A DNA stretch of 64,000 nucleotides, from positions 21,859,934-21,923,933 of the forward strand of contig NC_045138.2 in assembly GCF_008831285.2 (NCBI RefSeq). Reading direction: 5' to 3'. Below the pieces are notes generated by a model, which did not search any database, was not told where the DNA came from, and saw nothing but the letters and a program-made list of their open reading frames with translations. Made by a program: the position numbers and the translations under genes. This document shows, piece after piece, positions 55,745 to 64,000 of the stretch (position 1 is the first letter of the stretch; each line of letters opens with the position of its first letter). The stretch is from Nymphaea colorata. Its lineage: Eukaryota > Streptophyta > Magnoliopsida > Nymphaeales > Nymphaeaceae.

Positions 55745-56070
55745 AAAAATGGCATCCCATATTGTAGGTTGCAAGTGGCTTTCCAAAATAAAATGCAATG
55801 CCTCTTTCAGCCTCATGCTCTCCATTTTCCTATGTCATAACCACAGTATCAAGCAACTAGCTAGATGTCCACAATGCCTCCCTGCATGAACATTTCTTTG
55901 AGCATATTTGCATATAGTAGCCACCAAGTTTAGAAGATCAACATTTTCCTAACCATGCATGCAAGCTAAGTATAGGCTCCATGGGGTCTTAAAAAGACCC
56001 CCTAAAGCTTGGTACTCTAATGTAAAAAACTTTCAATATTGGATTCAAAGGAAACCTTTGTTCTAGAGGG
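55745..56070 (+). pseudogene. Ty1/copia reverse-transcriptase relic
   Basis: Pieces in three frames follow copia RT order: HIVGCKWLSKIKCNA at the start, LDVHNASLH in the middle, then FPNHACKL and KAWYSNVKNF at the end. At least two frameshifts and several stops are present. The catalytic YVDD segment and LTRs are absent. Confidence 0.78.
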
Positions 56071-56513
56071 ACTCTTCTAAATACATAAACCATGCAATTC
56101 AAGGGAGGGGAGGAAACCCAAACCAATGTAATTAGGCACACTGAGGCGTGAAGCGTATGCTTTAAAGCATTTTTCCACCGCTTCAACGTCGGCTTGAGGC
56201 GTAAGTGGCCTTTAGCTGAAGCATTCGCTGCTCGATGTGAGATGCTAAAAGTGCTGAAACTCAAGTTACCAAAATATTGAGGTAACAACACACCTCAGTG
56301 ACGCGTTTGAATTATTTTAAATAGAAAAGGGTACAACTCATTATTCAAAAAGCCAGCTCCTAATGATGCAGATACAACATGCGGATTACAATAAATAAAT
56401 CTGAAGAATTGGAGCGTGGTCTCGTGAACCTGATGCTATTAACAGTTTCTTTTACATGCGTCTCATGTGCAGGCACAAAACGAACCTACCTTCCTTATTT
56501 TTAAATTTTGTTC

Positions 56514-56517
<4 letters not shown>

Positions 56518-56554
<37 letters not shown>
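56518..56554. repeat. (CT)n microsatellite
   Basis: About 18 CT units. Confidence 0.95.
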
Positions 56555-56556
<2 letters not shown>

Positions 56557-56569
56557 ACTGAACCCAACC

Positions 56570-56800
56570 GCCGCTAGGTACCCTATACCTAGCCCTAGCC
56601 CAGGTGGGCCCAATAATCCTGATTCAGACCTAATAATTGGTTTTTTATTTTTTAAAATTAATTTATATATATATATATTTATAATATTTTATGATAATTA
56701 ATTATATTTATATATTATTTTATATTTAAAAATTTATTTTTACATTTAATGAAGCCAGCCCAGTTTTTGGATGTCGGGTCGACCCGATGCCCAAGCTTAC
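56570..56800. mobile_element. Family B element fragment
   Basis: The right end (GTCGACCCGATGCCCAAGCTTA) matches that of the 53980 element and follows an AT-rich core. The left arm (AGCCCAGGTGGGCCC) is degraded. No target duplication is visible. Confidence 0.5.
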
Positions 56801-57212
56801 ACACAAACACACCAGAAGGGCATAATTTTCTTTTTAGTTTTTATTTTTTTCTTTATGAGGCTAAATGGACATGTTCTTGTCCCCCTCTCCTTCTCTCTCT
56901 CTCTCTCTCTCATTTGTCTCGTGTTGTAATAGATTGATACCTAAAAAGTTTATTTTGTAAAACCGCTTCCCCCTTTCTCTCTCCCTCCCACGGCAACAGC
57001 TTTCCTTCCTCTTACAGTAAATCAACAACAATATCTCACTTATGTCGTTATTTTCTTAATTGCAAGCATAAAATAAAAGATCTCACTTAAACATCTTTGA
57101 ATTATCCATTTGTTATAGATGAATGTTTCTTCTTTTTTTTTTCTCAATAAGTGCAATACATGGTAAATTGGAAAACAATTAGAAAGGAATTGAGGAAAAA
57201 TTTTGATGTCTT
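56801..57212. other. Intergenic, no gene recognised
   Basis: T- and CT-rich, including a short CT run near 56892-56910. Confidence 0.5.
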
Positions 57213-57220
57213 CCTATAAC

Positions 57221-57561
57221 TAGGGCTGGACAATGGGTCGAGCCAACTCGAGTAAAAGAACTGAGCTCGAGCTTAACTGAAAACTGGAACTTATAAACAT
57301 GAATTAAACTCGAGTATGCTCATTTAATCTCCGTTTTTTTTTTTTTTTTGTAATTTCTAACCTAAAACCAATGACAGAGATAAAGTCAAATGGGGATGGA
57401 CTTGGTAAACAAAGATAAACAAGTCAAGCTCGAGCCAAGACTTAGTCTATCGAATCAAGCTCAAGCAGAGTTTATGTAGCTCGACTCAAGCAAGATATGA
57501 GTCAAGTCGAGTCGAGCTGACTGAGATTGAGCTCAACTTGAACGGCTCGTGTGCAACCCTA
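57221..57561. mobile_element. Family A hAT-like TIR element, best bounded copy
   Basis: 341 bp. Flanks CCTATAAC (57213-57220) and CCTATAAT (57562-57569) are a 7-of-8 target duplication. Left end TAGGGCTGGACAATGGG pairs with the right end (TAGGGTTGCACACGAGCC on the other strand). The interior is rich in GAGCTCGAG and CAAGTCGAG words. An 8-bp duplication plus short TIRs point to hAT. Non-coding. Confidence 0.78.
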
Positions 57562-57569
57562 CCTATAAT

Positions 57570-57967
57570 GAGATTGACATACTTCATTGGCATACTTATG
57601 TTTTACTGCATCAAGCCATACTTCCCGCCTCACGACAGGCTTAATGTGTTGCTTCGCTTCATCGCTTTTAACAATATTGATCTAAGCTTTTCCTCGTTGC
57701 ACATATTAGAATTGTTTCTCAAACACACCTGCTCATGAAGATACGCACGATCGATGTCAAACTGCACTTATAGCATGCATGTCTCCTTCCTTGTCCAAAG
57801 ATTGGACCAAATTTAATGGTGCCACACACTTTATAAGGACTAGTGTTATTAGTGCTTGAAATATGCTATATATTATCACCGGTCCATACATCATTTTGGT
57901 CGTGAACTAAGTTTTTTGTCATTGTATGTAAGATCGAACTATATTGAATTGCAATTAAACACATTCT

Positions 57968-58011
<44 letters not shown>

Positions 58012-58888
58012 AAAAGAACTATAGAGTATCAGTTGACACTCATTGCTAGATTAGATGAAACCATAAATGCCTATCCCATATTCCGTGGGCCCGGTGAGCA
58101 GGATCTTACGGTTCAAAGACACCCAACTTTCTTGTGGTATAACAAAGAACATGCTTACCTAAGCATGCTTCTTGTTTTCTTTTTGAAAGTTGAATTAGAT
58201 CGTGTGTTCATAACTTCCTTCTTTTCAACAATCTTAACATAATTAGTTCACTTAGATCTCAATGCAGATCTAGACCCCAACAGCAGAGGGAAGAAGGAGA
58301 CCCTTCGGCTTCACTTATGTCTCAATGCAGCTCTAGACCCCAAGAACAAGGGGAAGAAACCTCTCACCCACGCGGTGGAATGGCACAGTCTAATGGACAA
58401 AGGGAGAGCCTCTTGAGTCTTAAACCGGAAACCTGCCTAACAAGTGACTGAAGCTTCTCCCTTTGGCCGACAAAAGGAAACTGAAAAGAACAGAAAATTG
58501 AGAATGAAATGCGGGATTGTATTGTTCGTCTCTAATAATCGGACACGATTGCTTGGAGGACATTAAAAAGTAAACACACATTAAGTATTCTATCTTGGAA
58601 TTGTATTCTCCAAAATAAATAGTAAAAGCATCATTATCGTCATAATATCATTGTTCAAAAAATAAATAATCAAAAACGTGAAACAACTATACCTCTAGAT
58701 ATGCCACATTATACAACATTCGAGATCCAAAACAACCATGAAACTGAAATGGAAAAATTAGCCTTTGAAGAAGAGGCTACCATGGCTGGATTCTTCTTCA
58801 ACAAACCTTCTGCTAGGACATAGGTCGATGCTCACGTTGATCCTATATCCAGGAGCGGTACCTACACTAACAACCACCACTACTAGCC
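57570..58888. other. Downstream of the transporter gene; no other gene
   Basis: It includes the (TA)n tract at 57970-58008 and a short near-duplicate of CTCAATGCAGATCTAGACCCC (58259 and 58321). The 3' UTR of the minus-strand transporter must lie at its right edge. Confidence 0.55.
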
Positions 58889-61800
58889 TCAACCTTTCGT
58901 TTCACTGCCAAGCTCAATGTCCTTCACAGGAGTGTTCTCAACTCCATCTTTCAACAGGCTCATGTCCTCTTCTGTAAGGCTTTCTTTGTACTGCGAAGCC
59001 TTTGCATTAGCTTGTTTCTCTTTCTCAACAGCCCAGCTATAGACAACCATGCCAACAATGGCAAGAGCCATTCCTAATATATTTTTCAGTGTCAATTCTG
59101 AGTCAAATAGCAGCCATCCTAGTGTGAGAACACAGACTGTCTTCATATGACCCAAAACCTGGAATGAGACAGCAGAGAAGCGGCCAATGCAGAGATATTG
59201 GCTCACATTGCAGAACACCGCAAGGGAACATGAAAGGAGGATAAAAAGCTGCAAAAATTTTGAGAGGGATCAGGTTGGTTCAATCATTTGCAAACAATAG
59301 ACAAATGCACACAAATGTTACTATATGCCAGAGTGTGTGTGAGAGAGAGAGAGGGAAAGAGAGCAGCTCACCACAGCACCAGTAGATAAGTGGTATCTGA
59401 AAATAAATTGCCCAGAAAGCAAATAATCCACGATAGGGCCAAACAGAAGGAGAGAGACAGCCTGTATGGGAGCCGTCTTGCTTAACAACTCAAAAGATCC
59501 AATCGAGTACTTCTTTTGTAATGAGCCGATGGTCTACAAAATAAAAACCATAGAATAAGACTAAAATGCAATTGAAGTGTTGCATCTTTCTAAAGTTTTA
59601 CAAGGACGGAAAAGAGCACTTAGGACATATCAACTCTCTAATTAACTTAATATGGAAAAGGTTAGCTACAGCGTCCAGGAGTAAACTTTCAATAAGGTAA
59701 GGCAAATAAATGATCATACGCACTTATAGGTTCAAACATTCTGATGCAACTTTTCTAATTCCGCAAGAAATTTTTGCCATTGGCCTTACATTTTACCATG
59801 TTCGATTCCAACAAATTGAATATGGAAGAGGTAGACCCAGTCAGAGATAGACATATTTGCAAAAAGAATACCAGCAGTCCTAGCTTCGTTTATCTGGATC
59901 CAACCCAGATCAATAGATTTGATATAATGTTCCACAAAGAGTGGCATAAGATGACTACGTCAGAGTTAGAAAGGCAGCAAAAATGGTCAATATATTATTA
60001 CATACATCAGTGACAGCAAAAGCAAGCATGGAAAATGTTCAACACATGACAACCAAATGAACAAGCCCTTGGGAATCCTTTAAATTTATGGCAATTTTCT
60101 ACGAAAAGAATCCTAGAGCATGTGATTCTCCACTAAGACATTTAAATTTTCTAGAAGCAACAGCTATCGTATGATTATAAGCCTTGGTTCCATGTCTGCC
60201 AGACACTACAAATTAGTAACACTTCTAGTGGACAAAACAAGGTAAATTCGAAGGACCGCAAACCCATGCACCATGATCCCTAGTTCAACTGCAAACAATA
60301 TAAACAAATTCTCACTACAACAGAAATGTTCTTTTATAAACGGCATGCTAACCTGGCGGCTTTTCGAATTTCAATAGACAAATGAAAACCTTCATTGAAT
60401 ATTTCTCAAAAGCTTATCTTTCCCCAAAGGGGCAAAAATTATAAGAATTGTGAAAAGCTATTGTAGCACATGAAACGTATCCATAACGATTTTAAATTAA
60501 AACTTGAACAGAAATGCAGGACACATTCAAGCACCTTCCTGCCAACTTCAAGAATGTTTTGAGAGCTAAATCAAAAGTAAACTGCTCCATTGGAAAATTT
60601 CATGAAAAGATTCAAAATCACATTCAAATTTTCCAACATCCCTCACATTATAGAATAAAAATCTTATTCTCCAGAGGTGTTCTTGGAGAAAATGGTACCA
60701 AAGGATACTAAAACAGGAGTTGAAAATATATGCAACACATTAAAATTAAAAGGACAGTAAACCAGAAAAGTCGTCATTTAGACTAAGACAAGTAACAGAA
60801 AAGTAGATTAGTTCTAAGTTTTAGGGTGCATTTGTGCATATAAATCCATGGCAAAGGCCAAGACTGCAAATACTATAACTGTAAATACCGACAAAATGCC
60901 CCTTACCCCCAAGTGAGTTGCTTTTGGAGCTTCTGCCATTCCTATTTGACTCAGTAGTAGCTCTCTCCCTTCTTCTGTCTTCCTGTTAGTTTTCTTAAGC
61001 CATATCAGAGTATCTCTAAGATATCCCATTGTTCTCTCTTCCCTCTTACTTTGCCGTGGATTCATTACTTTCTCTTATTATTTGTGCAACTTGCTCTGCG
61101 GAATTTCACCATATATGGAAGACCGACTATCCTATTATAATATTATTTTTAGTCCAATCATTACTTTACTTTCCTAAGTCATTTCATATCCAAAATTTCT
61201 ATCTAGATCATAATATTCACATAGATTTTTCCCTTTTTCTGAACCTCCTCTTAAGTGCACCTTCTATCTAAGCTTTAAAATATCATTCTACATTCTCAAA
61301 TCCTACTTCCGTCTAGTGCCTACATACTCATATCTTCGAGTATTTCTTTCAATTCAATTGAGTCCTAGCCAGTTTACCTTTTACAAACTACCTATTCTTA
61401 TTATCTTCTTATAATGTCTCCAAGAGAGAATGCAAGGGGGAAGAGGACGTGTCACTTAGATTAGGCATCAGACATACCCTTGCTAGCAGTAGGAACAAAA
61501 GGCGATCTACAAGGCAATTTACATTTATACATGACCTGATATAGCTTGAATAATACAAATGCCCTGACATACCCTTCCTAGTAATAGGAACAAAAGGTGA
61601 TCTACAAGGCAATTTACATTTACACCATATAAATGACCCGATCTAACTTGAATAATATAAATCCCTTTGAGTTATAGCACTAACAGAAAGATCTATTCTA
61701 CAGCCTTGACACATATGGATCTAAATATGCAACCAGCTCTTTGACAATACGAGCCAAGTGTGGGGAAGGCAGTAAAACAAGATTCTGCTGATTTAACGTT

Positions 61801-64000
61801 TTTTCAAAATATCACGATTTTCTCCCTTTTTCTGTTTTTTCATTTTTTTATTAATATTGAGATATTTTCAAAAATATCAAGATATTGTCACTATGATTTT
61901 GGTCTACGATTACCATAGGTTACCATGATAGATGCTGAAATAAATTGTTGAAATACCACCTCCTTTTATCGTCTTCAAAACACTATATTGTAGGTTTCAA
62001 CATCTTTACCTACAAAATGTATAAGCACGGTTACAAATATCATTATGGGGTACCTGACAACGAGGTTTTTCTCGGATATCTTTTAGCAAGTTATCTTCTT
62101 AGGAAAATCCAGCAATTTTTAAAAGTAATGAAAAAAATCCTAAAAATCAGGTAAAAATAAAATAAATGAAAAGCTGAGAAGGAGACATAAAAAATAACTA
62201 GGATCAAATGATAAAAAATTTGTTTTAATGATCATAAAAATGACGACAAACAATATAATTCAAGTTTAACATCCAATCCATGATCATGTTAACATTAAAA
62301 ACAAGGAAAACAGAAAAAAAATGGGAAAAACATGAAACAAATGTAATAACAATGCACTAATTTTTTTTTCACGTTCTTTTTCAATAGAATGCATACTTTC
62401 ACCTTTTTCTTGTTTTTCTCATTTTCAACGTTAATATCACTTTTTTTCTTTTCTAAATGCAATATCTGTCACAATGGCATTAATAAAATCATGAGTCCCA
62501 AACAGAGCTGGAGCTGCAGCTACAGTTTGGCTCTGCAGAATTGTGCTTTCAACCACAGCCTGGCCTTATATTTGGTGGTAGCTGAAATAAGTGCTGAGAA
62601 TAAAAGATTCACAAAAATGCCTTTGTGTAATTGCAAAATACAAATGTATCCCAATACGATCTCACGGACAAAATGCTCCTGGTTTAGAAACCATAACATA
62701 TAACAAGCATAGCCTACTGACCACCAACAACATTTTCCTGATATATGTATATGACTCAACAAGATGGAAGCGACTGAGTGAGAACTAGAAGCAGGAACTG
62801 CACAAGAAACCTGCGGTATGGCCTTCCAAAAATACAATAATCTAACAGGAGATAAACAACAGCAAAAACCATAAATATGCCATCAACGTACAGAAACATA
62901 AGGTACAAAGCCAAATTTTATAAAATTAGTAGAGACATACCCAAGGCCATAAGTAAAGGAAACACTAGAAACACAAGCATAAAGAGAAGTTAGCAAGCAA
63001 AGTAGAAATGGAGGATGCTATAAGAAGCTTGTGAGACATCTGATGAGACCATGTAGATTTCAAAGAATTCTTTAGGAAGTGTAATCTGGGCAAAAGAAAT
63101 AACTTCGTACAGATTTGACGAGGTGAAAAATTCGATGCTCTCAGGAAACGCAATTTAGCAAGCAAAGTAGAAATGGAAGATAAAATAAAAAGCTAGTGAG
63201 ACATCTGATGGCACCATGTACAGATTTGTAAGAATTCTTTAGCCTGCAAAGGAAGTAATCTGAAAAAAAAATAACCCCCTTGATTTGACAAGTACCGAGT
63301 GCCAAAGTTCATTGTTCTCTTCTGCAAAATCTTCCAAATAGAGGATGGCAAGGAAACAAGTTTTGCTTTCAACCAGTGGAAAGATAAACAGAACGGAAGG
63401 CAGAACAGAACAGAATCGTCGTTAGGAATGACGACAATTACATCTTATTGTGCGAGAGAGAGAGAGAGAGAGAGAGATGGTTGCGTAGCATTATTTTGGA
63501 ATAGGTAGAAAACACCGTTGACGAATTGACCGACCAAACTACGCGTGATAATGAAACTATTGCATAGAATTGGCCGTCTAAAAAAGAATGCAAGATCGTT
63601 TATATAAGTTACAAGCAAATATCTCTAGGAAACGACGAGACCTCTTCCAGACGACACAAGAAAAAGATTTGAAAGGGAAAAAAAAGAAGCGGAGAGCCCC
63701 ACGGTCAACGAATCAACTTCCCTTGCTCATTTCTCACGACTTTGCAGCATTTTAGACAGAAAACCGATAACGAAGCAAATATAAGAACTCCCGAAAAAGA
63801 AGAGAAAATGAAATGAAATCTAAAGAACCGTTCGCTTTGTCAGCAACACAATCAGGGATGCAGAGAAGAGATCCAAGGCAAAGAACTCACGATTTGCTGC
63901 AGGGAGGTGGACAAGACAGCGACGCAGGCACAGATGAACCCTTTGGCGTTCACCTTGACATCGGTGACAGTGCAAACCCCCACTCCTAACACCACCACCA
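58889..64000 (-). CDS. URGT: UDP-rhamnose/UDP-galactose transporter (URGT-like), 3' part
   Basis: Three exons: 63891-64000 (cut by the window edge), 59372-59533 and 58889-59248, with GT-AG introns in phase 0. They encode [20 protein letters not shown] to STSLQQI; then [20 protein letters not shown] to YHLSTGAV; then [59 protein letters not shown] and a hydrophilic tail ending GSETKG. The [24 protein letters not shown] and YSWAV stretches are hallmarks of the plant NST-KT/URGT clade. Known members carry UDP-rhamnose and UDP-galactose into the Golgi for pectin and other glycan synthesis. The substrate here is inferred. The 5' part, about the first half, lies outside. The first intron shown is 4.35 kb. 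Confidence 0.94.
60814..61065 (-). other. Unrecognised 83-codon frame inside the transporter intron
   Basis: An ATG-started frame on the same strand as the transporter. A basic N-terminal half ([18 protein letters not shown]) is followed by one likely membrane helix ([20 protein letters not shown]). No family recognised; it could be a relic of an inserted gene or chance. Confidence 0.25.
61471..61662. repeat. 95-bp tandem duplication in the transporter intron
   Basis: GACATACCCTTGCTAGCAGT at 61471 and its variant at 61566 start two adjacent similar units, both containing GATCTACAAGGCAATTTACA. Confidence 0.88.
62992..63290. repeat. 165-bp tandem duplication in the transporter intron
   Basis: Units start at 62992 and 63157 with AGCAAGCAAAGTAGAAATGG and share GTGAGACATCTGATG and AAGAATTCTTTAG. 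The second copy has internal losses. Confidence 0.86.
63454..63478. repeat. (GA)n microsatellite
   Basis: About twelve GA units in the transporter intron. Confidence 0.93.

Overview
This window is flowering-plant nuclear DNA. It has intron-bearing plant genes (a cysteine-rich receptor-like kinase, a nucleotide-sugar transporter), plant-specific intronless SAUR auxin genes, LTR retrotransposons primed by initiator-Met tRNA, a CACTA transposase relic, small TIR elements and many AT/CT microsatellites. I cannot name the species from sequence alone. Real host genes fill only a small part; most of the window is transposon-derived or featureless AT-rich DNA.

Layout. 1-8.1 kb: no confident gene. 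It holds several copies of a TIR element rich in GAGCTCGA-type words, partly caught in a local tandem duplication, plus microsatellites. 8154-13623: a complete but decayed Ty3/gypsy element (416-bp LTRs, 5-bp target duplication, gag-pol with remains of a chromodomain). 13.6-16.6 kb: nothing recognised. 16.6-19.3 kb: a broken CACTA (En/Spm-type) TNP2 transposase, split by a 1.2-kb stretch with nested GTATCG palindromes. 21478-25963: an intact seven-exon cysteine-rich receptor-like kinase, for which every reading phase closes. 27.9-29.2 kb: two Mutator-like MITEs. 29187-34330: a Ty1/copia element with unusual TA...TA LTR ends and a long gag-pol frame. 34871-38439: an internally deleted copia element on the minus strand whose LTRs carry a 24-bp minisatellite.

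34.3-53.6 kb: a diverged tandem array of four blocks, each with one leftward SAUR gene. The blocks were later broken up by the second copia element, MITEs and AT repeats. Three SAUR copies keep a TGTCTC auxin-response core upstream of a TATA box. The first copy lacks that core and has an in-frame 69-bp deletion.

53.6-58.8 kb: relics only. These are a GGCCCG-rich hAT-like element, the C-terminal end of a class I small heat-shock protein, a copia reverse-transcriptase fragment and another GAGCTCGA-type element. 58889-64000: the 3' part of a UDP-rhamnose/UDP-galactose transporter (URGT-like) on the minus strand. It has three exons in the window and a 4.35-kb intron; its 5' end lies beyond the window.

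The host genes do not form a pathway: the kinase is a cell-surface signalling gene, the SAURs are growth regulators, and the transporter feeds Golgi glycosylation. The unusual biology is in the repeats: two families of palindrome-rich TIR elements, an LTR minisatellite with different copy number in two LTRs of one element, non-canonical LTR ends, and retroelement stop codons that fall mainly at Trp and Gln positions, as expected from decay of methylated cytosines.
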